DNA of 64,000 nt. Origin: Bacteroidales bacterium. Lineage in GTDB: Bacteria > Bacteroidota > Bacteroidia > Bacteroidales > F082. The number at the start of each line of letters is the position of its first letter. The stretch's first letter is position 1. Below are positions 52,990-62,175 of the stretch, piece by piece. The stretch is from positions 496,001 to 560,000 of the forward strand of contig JAFXLL010000010.1 in assembly GCA_017531225.1 (NCBI GenBank), read 5' to 3'. Under the pieces are notes generated by a model. The model searched no databases, had not been told where the DNA came from, and saw only the letters and a program-made list of their open reading frames with translations. The position numbers and the translations under genes are program-made.

Positions 52990-54818
52990 TGTTTGATAAA
53001 CTTAACTGTTGTACCGTCAATGGTAATGAAATACATGCCAGAAGGCAGAGAGGAGGCATCAATGGTCTGACCATTGAGAACGCCCGTCATCATGGTTTGG
53101 CCCATCACACTAGTGATATGGTATTCGTATGAGGAAAGATCTCTGGAAGGTGTTGAAACCGTAATAATTCCGTTCGTGGGATTGGGATAGATATTGAATC
53201 TATCTGACACACACTCATTCAAACCCATGTGTATCGCATTGTAAATCTCATCGCAATCCTCTTCACCTTGATGATAGAGCAATGAATCACCCACCCAATA
53301 ACAACGCAAACCCTTCACCTCAAAATCATCAACATGGCGCATCAGCTTTTCGGGAAAGAAACTGGTCATGTGGCCAAAGCCGCACACAATATCACCGCTA
53401 AACACTCCATCAAAATCGCTGACATGAAGCATCTTATGAGCAATCCCTTCGTATTCGAAAACGCCCACGCTATCGACATGTACCGTGACGCTATCCATTC
53501 CCACGTTTATCACCCATTCGTCGCCTTCATTGGCCGCAAAATCATAAAGCGTGGTGAACTCATGCAAGTCTTTGTTCCACCAATAAACCTTATCGTCTCT
53601 TTCCTTAACATATTCATGTGTGATTTCAATCTGACCGTCTTTATCGTAAACATGGTTGGTGCGCACGATTATTTTTGCTTTGTTACCGTTAATAACAGTA
53701 TCTGAAGTGTATGCCAAATGTTGGTATGTGACATTACCATTGTCATCAATAATTTTGTAATACCATTCGGAATCACCTGCAATCAACGCATTAAACCATT
53801 CCAAATCAGCGACATTCAAACAATTATCAAATTGTTGGTAAACAGAGAAGTTTTTCCAGATGCAACCCTTGTTTTCATACCATCCCATCACATAAATATC
53901 ATCAGAAAAAGCTTTAATTTTATTTGAGCCCGAAGAGCCATGAATATAATCAAACTCAAGTAAGGGTTGACTTGAATCATTTCTATATAAGGCATAAAAT
54001 GCGCCATGAGGATACCACAAACAATAGTAATACTTTTCAGCGTATGCAAAAAAATTGTTCATAAAATCTAATCCGGAGGCTTCTTTTATTACCTCATTGT
54101 TTTTCCAAATTACAGGACAATAGATAGTCTCATTAATAGTATCACCAGTATTAATAATCTTTCCATGGCGGCCAAGAGTATAGACATCTCCGCCATCAAT
54201 AGAGATTTCAGAAGCCTTCGAGTACACAACAGAAACATACGGATTAGGATTTCCTCCGTCATTTAAGTACAACAACTCATGATTTCTCCAAACAGCAGCC
54301 TTGGTTATGTCTTCTTGGACACAGCCACAGAAATAGGGAATACCCGTACTCTTATCAACATCGACATCATACAAATAACTATTATGAATGCCATCGCCCA
54401 ATATCCAATGAGACGTAAAATCTGTCCCTTTCCAAACCATAGCCACATCAACACTATCTTCATTATTTTGATAACCAATGTAATAAAGAGTGTCATTTAA
54501 ACAATAGATATCAATAATTCTTGTCTGTGAAAGACCTTTTGTTGTGACATATAGCTGATCGTTTTTACGAATATCAGTATATTGTAAAGAGTTATTATAA
54601 TAATAGTTGACCAACCAATAGACGTTTTCATTAGAATCTAAAGTTAACGTTTTCGGCACAACATCGTGCCCCATCTTGGTAACCTTATAGATTTTTGTAC
54701 CATTCTTATAAACTGCAGCTATTTTCCTGCTACCATAGTAACCAATAGAATAACTGTCTTGTGCGATGGTACAACAAGTCATAATCAAAAACATTGAAAG
54801 TAGAATCAACTTTTTCAT
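52986..54818 (-). CDS. T9SS-exported protein with propeller-like N-terminus, 610 aa
   Basis: The ATG at 54816-54818 opens the signal peptide (KKLILLSMFLIMTCCTIAQ); the open frame upstream to 54884 runs through the promoter and is not coding. Residues about 20-340 contain repeated units of a conserved type (KIAAVYKNGTKIYKVTKMG, AMVWKGTDFTSHWILGDG, AAVWRNHELLYLNDGG, VIWKNNEVIKEASG, GCIWKNFSVYQQ). These look like beta-propeller blades. The shared module follows (EWYYKIIDDNG, TYQHLAY, KVYWWNKD, GFGHMTSFFPE, GLRCYWVGDS, GEEDCDEIY), then a T9SS sorting domain (IYPNPTNGIITV, ITSVMGQTMMTG, DASSLPSGMYFI). It is first in the transcript with 51643 and 49925. Probably surface exposed; function unknown. 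Confidence 0.9.
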   Translation of the reverse strand: MKKLILLSMFLIMTCCTIAQDSYSIGYYGSRKIAAVYKNGTKIYKVTKMGHDVVPKTLTLDSNENVYWLVNYYYNNSLQYTDIRKNDQLYVTTKGLSQTRIIDIYCLNDTLYYIGYQNNEDSVDVAMVWKGTDFTSHWILGDGIHNSYLYDVDVDKSTGIPYFCGCVQEDITKAAVWRNHELLYLNDGGNPNPYVSVVYSKASEISIDGGDVYTLGRHGKIINTGDTINETIYCPVIWKNNEVIKEASGLDFMNNFFAYAEKYYYCLWYPHGAFYALYRNDSSQPLLEFDYIHGSSGSNKIKAFSDDIYVMGWYENKGCIWKNFSVYQQFDNCLNVADLEWFNALIAGDSEWYYKIIDDNGNVTYQHLAYTSDTVINGNKAKIIVRTNHVYDKDGQIEITHEYVKERDDKVYWWNKDLHEFTTLYDFAANEGDEWVINVGMDSVTVHVDSVGVFEYEGIAHKMLHVSDFDGVFSGDIVCGFGHMTSFFPEKLMRHVDDFEVKGLRCYWVGDSLLYHQGEEDCDEIYNAIHMGLNECVSDRFNIYPNPTNGIITVSTPSRDLSSYEYHITSVMGQTMMTGVLNGQTIDASSLPSGMYFITIDGTTVKFIKQ

Positions 54819-54843
54819 AGCACGAGGTGTTTTTTGTTTGTAG

Positions 54844-54874
54844 CAAAGGTACACACAAAACAAGCCCTTGTCAA
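54844..54874 (-). promoter_or_regulatory. Promoter for the T9SS cargo cluster, overlapping the glyS terminator
   Basis: On the minus strand TTGACAA (TTG at 54872-54874) is followed by a 20-bp spacer and TACCTTTG (54844-54851), close to the Bacteroidetes consensus. The leader to the ATG at 54818 is about 20 nt. The -33 element lies in the loop and stem of the hairpin at 54860-54892. Confidence 0.75.
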
Positions 54875-54892
54875 GGGGGGACAAGGGCTTGT
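54860..54892 (-). terminator. Rho-independent terminator after glyS
   Basis: Arms ACAAGCCCTTGTC and GACAAGGGCTTGT (13 bp, perfect) flank a 7-bp loop. In the minus-strand direction the stem is followed by TTTTG. It lies about 90 bp past the glyS stop. Confidence 0.8.
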
Positions 54893-54982
54893 CTATGGTT
54901 GCAAAAAGTTGAATTCTTACAAAATTTTGATTTTCAAACGATTAAAAACATGTGATAGACTTGTTATCTATGGTCATGTCTA

Positions 54983-56506
54983 TCAATGTTTAGGCTTCAA
55001 CTCATCGAAAATCATGTTGCGCAGGTTGTCGATCGGAACCCTAACCTGTTGCATCGTGTCGCGGTCGCGGACAGTGACGGTGTTGTCAACCAAAGTGTCG
55101 TTGTCGACGGTAACGCACATCGGGGTGCCGATGGCATCCTGGCGACGGTAACGCTTGCCGATGGAGTCTTTTTCTTCGTACTGGCACATGAAGTCGACCT
55201 TCAGGCTGTCGATGATCTCGCGGGCTTTCTCCGGCAGACCGTCTTTCTTGACCAGTGGCAACACGGCGACCTTGTAAGGAGCCAGGATAGCCGGCAGCTT
55301 CAGCACCACGCGCTCAGAACCATCTTCGAGCTTCTCCTCGGTGTAAGCATTGCTGAACATGGCAAGGAACATGCGGTCGAGGCCGATGGAAGTCTCGATG
55401 ACGTATGGCGTGTAGCTCTCGTTGGTGTCGGGATCGAAGTACTGGAGCTTCTTGCCCGAGTATTTGGCGTGGGCCGAGAGGTCGAAGTCGGTGCGGCTGT
55501 GGATGCCTTCCAGCTCCTTGAAGCCGAAGGGGAAGTCGAACTCGATGTCGGTGGCGGCGTTGGCGTAGTGGGCCAGCTTCTCGTGGTCGTGGAAGCGGTA
55601 TTTCTCGGCGGGCAGACCTAATGAGAGGTGCCATGCGAGGCGTTCCTGCTTCCAATGCTGGAACCATTCGAGCTCCGTGCCGGGACGCACGAAGAACTGC
55701 ATCTCCATCTGTTCAAATTCTCTCATACGGAAGATGAACTGACGGGCCACAATCTCGTTGCGGAAGGCCTTGCCGGTTTGGGCGATGCCGAACGGAATCT
55801 TCATGCGGCCGGTCTTCTGCACATTGAGGTAGTTGACGAAAATACCCTGTGCTGTCTCGGGACGCAGGTAGATGGTGTCGGAGCCGTCGGCCACGCTGCC
55901 CATCTTGGTGGCAAACATCAGGTTGAACTGACGCACGTCGGTCCAGTTGCGGGTGCCACTGATGGGGCAGACAATCTCCAGGTCGAGGATGAGTTGCTTG
56001 ATGGCATCGAGGTCGTTACGCTCCATGGCGCCATAGAGGCGGTGGCTGATTTCCTCGATCTTGGCCTTGTGTTCCAACACGCGTGGGTTGGTGGTCACAA
56101 ACTGTTCCTCGTTGAAGGCGTCACCGAAGCGCTTGCGGGCTTTCTCCACCTCCTTATTAATCTTATCTTCAATTTTGGCCATATAGTCTTCGACGAGCAC
56201 ATCGGCGCGATAGCGTTTTTTCGAGTCGCGGTTGTCGATGAGCGGGTCGTTGAAAGCGTCGACGTGGCCTGAAGCCTTCCAAGTGGTGGGGTGCATGAAG
56301 ATGGCAGCATCGATACCGACGATGTTTTCGTGCATCTGCACCATAGCCTTCCACCAGTATTCACGGATGTTCTTCTTCAGTTCCACGCCGTTTTGGCCGT
56401 AGTCGTAGACAGCCGACAATCCGTCATAAATCTCGCTCGAAGGGAAGATGAAGCCATATTCCTTCGCATGAGCGGTTATCTTCTTGAAAAAATCTTCTTG
56501 ATTCAT
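54983..56506 (-). CDS. glyS: Glycyl-tRNA synthetase, 507 aa
   Basis: This is the dimeric (alpha-2) class II type that charges tRNA-Gly with glycine in the cytoplasm. Visible class II features are the YLRPETAQGIF stretch (about residues 213-223), motif 2 (GKAFRNEI, 245-252, with RQFIFRMREFEQMEMQFF after it), and motif 3 near the end of the core (ETSIGLDRMFLA). The C-terminal anticodon-binding domain begins at about LPAILAPYKVAVLPL. The start ATG gives the usual N-terminus with FFKKITAHAKEYGFIFPSSEIYDG. It lies 41 bp after queA with no promoter-like box between, so it is probably read from the queA promoter, and ends at a strong terminator. Confidence 0.97.
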   Translation of the reverse strand: MNQEDFFKKITAHAKEYGFIFPSSEIYDGLSAVYDYGQNGVELKKNIREYWWKAMVQMHENIVGIDAAIFMHPTTWKASGHVDAFNDPLIDNRDSKKRYRADVLVEDYMAKIEDKINKEVEKARKRFGDAFNEEQFVTTNPRVLEHKAKIEEISHRLYGAMERNDLDAIKQLILDLEIVCPISGTRNWTDVRQFNLMFATKMGSVADGSDTIYLRPETAQGIFVNYLNVQKTGRMKIPFGIAQTGKAFRNEIVARQFIFRMREFEQMEMQFFVRPGTELEWFQHWKQERLAWHLSLGLPAEKYRFHDHEKLAHYANAATDIEFDFPFGFKELEGIHSRTDFDLSAHAKYSGKKLQYFDPDTNESYTPYVIETSIGLDRMFLAMFSNAYTEEKLEDGSERVVLKLPAILAPYKVAVLPLVKKDGLPEKAREIIDSLKVDFMCQYEEKDSIGKRYRRQDAIGTPMCVTVDNDTLVDNTVTVRDRDTMQQVRVPIDNLRNMIFDELKPKH

Positions 56507-56547
56507 TATTGGTAACTATTTAAAATTCAGACTTTAATACTTAAAAA

Positions 56548-57597
56548 TTAGATAATCAGCATCGCGTCACCATAGGTAAAGAAACGATACTTTTCGGCAA
56601 TGGCTTCCTTGTAGGCTTTCATCAGCAAATCGTAACCAGCGAAAGCTGCCACTTCCATCATCATCGGTGATTTGGGAAGGTGGAAGTTGGTGATCATGCA
56701 GTTGGCAACCGAGAAGGTGTAAGGCGGGAAGATGAATTTGTTGGTCCAGCCTTTAAAGGGTTTGATCTTGCCGCTGATGGTCATGGCGGTTTCGAGTGCC
56801 TTCAATGAAGTGGTGCCAACGGCAAACACGTTGTTGTGGCGTTGGTTGGCTTCGTTGACCAGAGTACAGCATTCCTCGTCGATATACATCTCTTCCGAAT
56901 CGGGCTTGTGCTTGGTGAGGTCTTCCACTTCGATGTCGCGGAAGTTGCCCATGCCAGGGTGCAGAGTCAGCTCGGCGAAGGAGGCGCCAACGATTTCAAG
57001 GCGTTTCATCAGGATCTTGCTGAAATGCATGCCAGCAGTAGGAGCCGAAACAGCCCCCTCCACTTTGGCGTAGATGGTCTGGAAGTCTTCGGCATCTTCA
57101 GGCGTTTCGTCACGATTGAGCTCTTTTGGGATGGGTGTATGGCCTAATGAAGACAGTGTTTTCTTGAATTCGTCATAGGTGCCGTCATACAGGAAACGCA
57201 GCGTTCTTCCTCTTGATGTGGTGTTGTCGATGACTTCGGCCACCAGCTCGTCGCCTTCTCCGAAATACAATTTATTGCCGATACGGATTTTGCGCGCTGG
57301 GTCGACAAGCACGTCCCACAAACGGCTTTCGGGGTCAAGTTCGCGAAGCAATAGTACTTCGATCTTGGCACCTGTCTTTTCCTTTTCACCATAGAGTTTG
57401 GCGGGAAACACTTTTGTGTTGTTGATGACAAACACGTCGCCGTCTTTGACGTAATTGATGAGGTCCTTGAAGATGCAATGCTCAATCTTCTCGGTTTTTC
57501 TGTCGACAACCATCAAACGGGCTTCGTCACGGTTTTGCATCGGATGGAGCGCGATCAATTCGCTGGGCAGGTTGAATTTGAACTGCGATAATTTCAT
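56548..57597 (-). CDS. queA: tRNA preQ1(34) S-adenosylmethionine ribosyltransferase-isomerase, 349 aa
   Basis: QueA transfers and rearranges the ribose of S-adenosylmethionine onto preQ1 in tRNA, making epoxyqueuosine, the next-to-last step of queuosine synthesis. The family's marks are clear: [19 protein letters not shown] at the start, [72 protein letters not shown], and NFHLPKS near the end. The length is normal. A good promoter lies 40 bp upstream, and glyS follows. No other queuosine gene is present in the window. Confidence 0.97.
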   Translation of the reverse strand: MKLSQFKFNLPSELIALHPMQNRDEARLMVVDRKTEKIEHCIFKDLINYVKDGDVFVINNTKVFPAKLYGEKEKTGAKIEVLLLRELDPESRLWDVLVDPARKIRIGNKLYFGEGDELVAEVIDNTTSRGRTLRFLYDGTYDEFKKTLSSLGHTPIPKELNRDETPEDAEDFQTIYAKVEGAVSAPTAGMHFSKILMKRLEIVGASFAELTLHPGMGNFRDIEVEDLTKHKPDSEEMYIDEECCTLVNEANQRHNNVFAVGTTSLKALETAMTISGKIKPFKGWTNKFIFPPYTFSVANCMITNFHLPKSPMMMEVAAFAGYDLLMKAYKEAIAEKYRFFTYGDAMLII

Positions 57598-57633
57598 GCT
57601 ATGTTAAGTTTTGATTTTTCTTTATAAAGGGCA

Positions 57634-57664
57634 CAAAGATAGTGCAGGACAAAAGTTTTGTCAA
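57634..57664 (-). promoter_or_regulatory. Promoter of queA-glyS with a symmetric element
   Basis: On the minus strand TTGAC (TTG at 57662-57664), a 20-bp spacer and TATCTTTG (57634-57641) form a near-consensus Bacteroidetes promoter. The spacer next to the -33 holds GACAAAA-x-TTTTGTC (57648-57662), a perfect 7-bp inverted repeat that could be an operator. Confidence 0.8.
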
Positions 57665-57694
57665 GTTTTTTTCTTAATACATTGATTGCCAGTA

Positions 57695-58432
57695 CTATTT
57701 CTGCTTATTTTCCTCTTGTTGCCTCTTCCATTCCTTGAATGCCTCGCCTGTGTCAACAATGTGCTGTCTCAGTTTCTCCAATGGCCAGGCGTCTTCTACG
57801 TTGAAGTCGCCGATGCGGGTGCGGCGCAGTGATGTGAGGCAAGCGCCGTTGCCCAAAGCCTTGCCGAAATCGTTGGCGAGGCTGCGTATGTAAGTGCCCT
57901 TGCTGCATGTCACCTCGAAGTCGAGTTTGGGGAAACGGTCGAGATTGAGTTTGAAATCATCGATGCGGACATCACGGGCTTTCAGCTCGATTTCTTCGTC
58001 GGAGCGGGCATAGTCGAAGGCGCGTTTTCCTTTGATTTTAATGGCGGAGTACTTAGGTGGGTATTGCTTGAGGTCGCCGAGGAATTGTTGCCGGGCAGCT
58101 TCAATCTGTTCTGGAGTGATGCCATCCGTGGGGAAGAAGGCGTTGGGCTCGCTTTCCAAGTCAAAGGTTGGTGTGGTTTGTCCCAGTAGAATCGTCCCGG
58201 TGTAGGTCTTCACCTGCGCTTGAAATGTATCGATTTGTTTGGTCATCTTGCCCGTACACAATATGAGCAGACCCGTTGCCAAGGGGTCCAAAGTCCCAGC
58301 ATGGCCCACCTTGAGCTTGCGGATGCCATAGCAACGGTTGAGCAAGGAACGGATGAAGTTGACCGTGTCGAACGACGTCCAGTCCAGGGGTTTGTCGATG
58401 AGGATGACCTCGCCTTCTTCGAAGTTGAACAT
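57695..58432 (-). CDS. truB: tRNA pseudouridine(55) synthase, 245 aa
   Basis: TruB converts U55 of tRNA to pseudouridine in the T-loop. The catalytic aspartate is in GHAGTLDPLATGLL (D49 with this start), preceded by the LIDKPLDWTSFDTV motif, with PPKYSAIKIKGKRAFDYAR and CSKGTYIRSLANDFG later. The start ATG at 58430-58432 overlaps the uppP stop by one base (TGATG) and gives the usual N-terminus; the open frame further upstream runs inside uppP. It is slightly shorter than enzymes carrying a C-terminal PUA domain. Confidence 0.96.
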   Translation of the reverse strand: MFNFEEGEVILIDKPLDWTSFDTVNFIRSLLNRCYGIRKLKVGHAGTLDPLATGLLILCTGKMTKQIDTFQAQVKTYTGTILLGQTTPTFDLESEPNAFFPTDGITPEQIEAARQQFLGDLKQYPPKYSAIKIKGKRAFDYARSDEEIELKARDVRIDDFKLNLDRFPKLDFEVTCSKGTYIRSLANDFGKALGNGACLTSLRRTRIGDFNVEDAWPLEKLRQHIVDTGEAFKEWKRQQEENKQK

Positions 58433-59253
58433 CAGGCGAAGATTATGGCAACGAGGCCGATGATGGCGCAATAGACGGCAAACCAAATCAGTTTGCCCTT
58501 CTTCACGATGTTGATCATCCACTTGCAGGCGAAACAGCCTGCGATGAAGGCGGCTAGGAAGCCTACGATGGCAGCCAAAGGCGAGATGCCGTCCATGGCT
58601 TGACTGAAGCCGACATCAAAGATGTCCTTGATGTCAAGCAATGCCTCGCCAAGGATGGGAGGAATGACCATTAGGAAGGAAAACTGGGCTAGCTTTTCCT
58701 TTTTGTTGCCAAGCAACAAACCTGTCGCGATGGTTGAGCCAGAACGAGAGAGACCTGGCATAACGGCGCAGGCCTGGGCAATACCGATGATGAAGGCATG
58801 CAGACCACTGATGTTTTCCTTCTGACGCGGTTTGGCAAAGTAGGAAAAGGCAAGCAATGTAGCTGTCACTAAGAGCATGATGCCCACGATGAGGAGACCC
58901 GAGCCAAACACTTCCTCCACTTTGTCCTTGAAGAAGAAGCCCACGATAGCCACTGGAATCATCGAGATGAGAATGTTGATGGCATATTTGGTGCCGTCGT
59001 TGAGGCCTTGGTAGGTTCGCCACGACTGACGGGTGAACAAATCCTTGAAGATCCACACGATTTCCTTCCAGAGGATGACTAAGGTGCTGAGCACTGTGGC
59101 CACATGAAGCAATACGGTAAACGTGAGGTTTGAAGAGCCGTCGTCAAGGCCAAAAAGGGCTTGGCCGATGGCCAGATGTCCACTGCTGCTGACGGGAAGA
59201 TATTCCGTCAGGCCCTGAAGCAGGCCGAGTATTAATGCTTGTAACCAACTCAT
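58432..59253 (-). CDS. uppP: Undecaprenyl-diphosphate phosphatase, 273 aa
   Basis: This inner-membrane enzyme dephosphorylates undecaprenyl diphosphate to recycle the lipid carrier for peptidoglycan and O-antigen synthesis (BacA family). Both signature segments are present: [14 protein letters not shown] (residues 14-27, with the catalytic Glu and Ser) and [17 protein letters not shown] in the middle. About eight hydrophobic segments are seen. It overlaps the DUF3098 gene by 4 nt at its start and truB by 1 nt at its end, so translation is probably coupled. Confidence 0.96.
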   Translation of the reverse strand: MSWLQALILGLLQGLTEYLPVSSSGHLAIGQALFGLDDGSSNLTFTVLLHVATVLSTLVILWKEIVWIFKDLFTRQSWRTYQGLNDGTKYAINILISMIPVAIVGFFFKDKVEEVFGSGLLIVGIMLLVTATLLAFSYFAKPRQKENISGLHAFIIGIAQACAVMPGLSRSGSTIATGLLLGNKKEKLAQFSFLMVIPPILGEALLDIKDIFDVGFSQAMDGISPLAAIVGFLAAFIAGCFACKWMINIVKKGKLIWFAVYCAIIGLVAIIFA

Positions 59254-59519
59254 TTCTTGCTCCTCCAGAAGATTGCAATGATCTCTACCACAAAGCCAGC
59301 CAAGACCAAGATGGGAGCTAAGGTCAGGTGTTGAAAGTCAAACATCTTTTCGTTGAAGACATCGGGGTCGCTTGAGCCACCACCAATCATCAGGATGAAG
59401 CCAATTGCGATGAGGGCAAGGCCAATGAGGACGATGATGTAATTCTGTTTTCCGAAAGGCATTACCTTCTGTTCGTCAGAGATTTCGTTGGTTTCTTTTT
59501 TGTTTTTTTCTTTTGCCAT
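59250..59519 (-). CDS. DUF3098 membrane protein, 89 aa
   Basis: This is a small protein with two membrane segments ([21 protein letters not shown] and [19 protein letters not shown]) joined by a short loop with [16 protein letters not shown], and a charged cytoplasmic N-terminus ([12 protein letters not shown]). It matches the DUF3098 family of Bacteroidetes, found between ftsX and uppP as here. Function is not established; a link to FtsX or envelope synthesis is inferred from position. Confidence 0.9.
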   Translation of the reverse strand: MAKEKNKKETNEISDEQKVMPFGKQNYIIVLIGLALIAIGFILMIGGGSSDPDVFNEKMFDFQHLTLAPILVLAGFVVEIIAIFWRSKK

Positions 59520-59577
59520 GGTATAATGTTGTTTGTTTTTCGATTTTTATACGTGCCCTTCGATGGGTTCGATGTCT

Positions 59578-60456
59578 TTATGCATACAGTCGATCGACAT
59601 CAGCGTTGAGGTATTTCCTAAGGGCTGAGTGGGTGGAAAGACCTCCGAGCAGAATGCCTAGGATGATGATCCCAATGAAAATGCCGATGATTATCTTGTA
59701 GTCCTGAATTGCTGACATCTCAGGAATTCGTTTGTTAAGGCCGTAGAGTAATAAGGCAAGGAAAGCATCCGCCAACAACGCTCCGAAAAAGCCTTGAGAA
59801 ATACCACTTTTGATAAAAGGCCTACGGATATAAGAGGCTGTGGCACCTACAAGTTGCATGCTGCGAACAAGGAAACGCTTGGAATATATGCTAAGGCGTA
59901 TGGTATTTCGAATCAAGGTGACAGCGATGATAAGAAGGATGACGCTGGCAATCATCAGCGCAAATCCGATGCGGCGTACGTTTTGGTTGATGAGGTCGAC
60001 GAGTGACTTCTGATAGTAAACCTCCTTGATGTCGGCATTGCCAAGCAGTTGCGATTCAATCACGTTGAGGCTGTCGTTATTGGCCCAAGCGGCGTTGAAA
60101 CGAACGTCGATGGAAGGGAGGAGAGGGTTTTCCTCGTTGCCGAGCCATTGGAGGAAGTCTTCGCCAAGGTCGTCGCTAAGGCGGCGTATGGCTTCTTCTT
60201 TGGTGATGTATTCCGTCGACTTGACGGCAGGCATGGCATCGAGTTCTTTTTGCAAGCGTAAGATATTGGCTTCCTTTACATTGCTGTTCATCACAATCTC
60301 AAAACCGATGTTTTCCTTAAGGTGGTTGGAGAGCTTTTTGGCATGCATGATGAGAAGGGCGAATACACCTAATAGGAAGAGTACCAAAGCGATACTCATC
60401 AGCGACATAAAGTAGGATCCTGCCACGCGGCGTTTGCTTGAACTTTTTTCTGACAT
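59578..60456 (-). CDS. ftsX: Cell division protein FtsX, 292 aa
   Basis: FtsX is the membrane partner of the ATPase FtsE; the pair activates cell-wall hydrolases at the division site. The first membrane segment is at about residues 14-36 (YFMSLMSIALVLFLLGVFALLI). A periplasmic domain follows with the family's VKEANILRLQKELDAMPAV and YITKEEAIRRLSDDLGEDF. The three C-terminal membrane segments carry IRNTIRLSIYSKRFLVRSMQLVGAT, typical of FtsX. The length is normal. It heads the ftsX-DUF3098-uppP-truB run. ftsE is not in the window. Confidence 0.95.
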   Translation of the reverse strand: MSEKSSSKRRVAGSYFMSLMSIALVLFLLGVFALLIMHAKKLSNHLKENIGFEIVMNSNVKEANILRLQKELDAMPAVKSTEYITKEEAIRRLSDDLGEDFLQWLGNEENPLLPSIDVRFNAAWANNDSLNVIESQLLGNADIKEVYYQKSLVDLINQNVRRIGFALMIASVILLIIAVTLIRNTIRLSIYSKRFLVRSMQLVGATASYIRRPFIKSGISQGFFGALLADAFLALLLYGLNKRIPEMSAIQDYKIIIGIFIGIIILGILLGGLSTHSALRKYLNADVDRLYA

Positions 60457-60500
60457 ATTGACTTCGTCGAATCTTACGATTTCATCGTATTATGAAACGG

Positions 60501-60508
60501 CAAAGATA
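60501..60508 (-). promoter_or_regulatory. Promoter -7 box for ftsX
   Basis: TATCTTTG on the minus strand lies 45 bp before the ftsX ATG. The -33 is poor. It is back to back with the plus-strand box at 60540. Confidence 0.45.
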
Positions 60509-60539
60509 AACAATTTATGCGGCGTAGTGGAAAAATTTC

Positions 60540-60547
60540 TATTTTTG
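60540..60547 (+). promoter_or_regulatory. Promoter -7 box for the acyl-CoA carboxylase gene
   Basis: TATTTTTG lies 21 bp before the ATG at 60568. It decides the start: an in-frame ATG at 60517 would be upstream of transcription. Confidence 0.5.
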
Positions 60548-60567
60548 TACTTTCAAACCTATGGGAA

Positions 60568-62175
60568 ATGCAAGTACTGAAATCCAACATACGCACTGAT
60601 TCCGAGGAGTTCAAGCAGAACGAGAAGAACTTCCTCGCCTTGATGGCGCAATATCGTGAGGCAATGTCGGCTTCCATGCAGGGTGGGGGCGAAGCTGCTG
60701 TGGCCAAACACAAGAAGCGCAACAAGCTGCTCGCCCGTGAACGCATCGACTTGCTCATTGACCCGAACACCCCGTTTTTGGAACTGTCGCCAATGGCTGC
60801 CTACGACACCTATAACAATGACTTTCCTTCGGCTGGCATTATCACTGGCATTGGTGTCATCCAAGGTCGTGAGGCGGTCATCGTGGCCAATGATGCCACT
60901 GTAAAAGGAGGCACTTACATGCAGTACACGGTGAAGAAACACCTTCGTGCTCAGGAAATTGCCATGGAAAACCATCTGCCGTGCGTCTATATGGTCGACA
61001 GTGGTGGCGCTTTCCTGCCAGAACAGGATACAGTCTTCCCCGATCGTGACCACTTTGGCCGTTTCTTCTATAATCAAGCACGCATGTCGGCCATGGGCAT
61101 CCCGCAGATTGCCATCGTGATGGGTATGTGTACCGCTGGTGGCGCTTACGTTCCTGCCATGAGTGATGAGACCATTATCGTGCGCAACCAAGGCACGATT
61201 TACCTTGGTGGACCGCCCTTGGTAAAGGCTGCTACGGGCGAGGTGGTTACTGCTGAAGAACTAGGTGGTGGCGAGATGCACACCTCCGTGTCGGGTGTGG
61301 CCGATCACTTGGCCGAAAACGACCAGCATGCCTTGCAGATTTGCCGCAACATATTCAAGACCTTGGAGAAGTCCCACCGCCAGAAACTGGATATATTACC
61401 CGTGGAAGCTCCTTTGTATGACCCGCACGACCTGTACGGTCTCGCGCCTATCGACTTCCACAAGCTCGTCGACCCGAGGGAAATCATCGCTCGCCTTGTC
61501 GATGGCAGCCGTTTCCAGGAGTTCAAGTCACGCTATGCAACTACCATCGTTTGCGGCTTTGCCCACTTGATGGGATTTCCTGTTGGAATCATCGCCAACT
61601 ACGGTGTGTTATTCTCAGAATCAGCCTTAAAAGCTACCCATTTCATCGAGTTATGCTGCCAACGTAACATTCCCTTGGTGTTCTTGCAAAACATAACAGG
61701 CTTCATGGTGGGCAAGCAATACGAGCAGGGGGGTATCGCCAAAGACGGCGCCAAAATGGTGCATGCTGTCTCTAATGCCAATGTGCCTAAGTTTACGGTT
61801 ATCTTTGGTGGCTCGTTCGGTGCCGGTAACTACGGTATGGCAGGACGTGCCTACAGCCCGAGGTTGCTCTTCATGTGGCCCAACGCCAAGATTTCCGTTA
61901 TGGGTGGCGAGCAGGCTGCCAGCGTGTTGGCCACTGTCAAGGAAGACCAATACAAATACAAAGGCCTTGAAGTGCCTAAAGACGAAATCGCCCAGCTGAA
62001 GAAAGAGATTCTGGCCAAATATGACTATGAAGGCTCAGCGTTTTATAGTACCGCACGGCTATGGGACGATGGCATCATCGATCCGATAGACACAAGGAAG
62101 ATTTTGGCTTTAGGCATCGCTGCCTCGTTGAACCAGCCCTTCCCACAGCAACAGTTTGGCGTGTTCAGGATGTAA
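60568..62175 (+). CDS. Acyl-CoA carboxylase beta (carboxyltransferase) subunit, 535 aa
   Basis: It transfers CO2 from a biotin carrier to an acyl-CoA. The N-terminal half shows [57 protein letters not shown] and [14 protein letters not shown]. The C-terminal half shows [21 protein letters not shown] and [34 protein letters not shown]. This pattern is closest to methylcrotonyl-CoA carboxylase beta, but substrate (methylcrotonyl-, propionyl- or another acyl-CoA) cannot be fixed from sequence. No biotin carboxylase or biotin carrier gene is next to it. The start is [15 protein letters not shown], after the -7 box. The 3' end overlaps the convergent ABC gene by 11 bp. Confidence 0.95.
   Translation: MQVLKSNIRTDSEEFKQNEKNFLALMAQYREAMSASMQGGGEAAVAKHKKRNKLLARERIDLLIDPNTPFLELSPMAAYDTYNNDFPSAGIITGIGVIQGREAVIVANDATVKGGTYMQYTVKKHLRAQEIAMENHLPCVYMVDSGGAFLPEQDTVFPDRDHFGRFFYNQARMSAMGIPQIAIVMGMCTAGGAYVPAMSDETIIVRNQGTIYLGGPPLVKAATGEVVTAEELGGGEMHTSVSGVADHLAENDQHALQICRNIFKTLEKSHRQKLDILPVEAPLYDPHDLYGLAPIDFHKLVDPREIIARLVDGSRFQEFKSRYATTIVCGFAHLMGFPVGIIANYGVLFSESALKATHFIELCCQRNIPLVFLQNITGFMVGKQYEQGGIAKDGAKMVHAVSNANVPKFTVIFGGSFGAGNYGMAGRAYSPRLLFMWPNAKISVMGGEQAASVLATVKEDQYKYKGLEVPKDEIAQLKKEILAKYDYEGSAFYSTARLWDDGIIDPIDTRKILALGIAASLNQPFPQQQFGVFRM

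Noticed and set aside
54819-54884. Upstream extension of the 52986-54818 gene to 54884
   Set aside because: The extra codons cover the promoter and part of the terminator, and the signal peptide starts properly at 54818.
58433-58522. Upstream extension of truB to 58522
   Set aside because: It lies entirely inside uppP; the ATG at 58430-58432 gives the normal TruB N-terminus.
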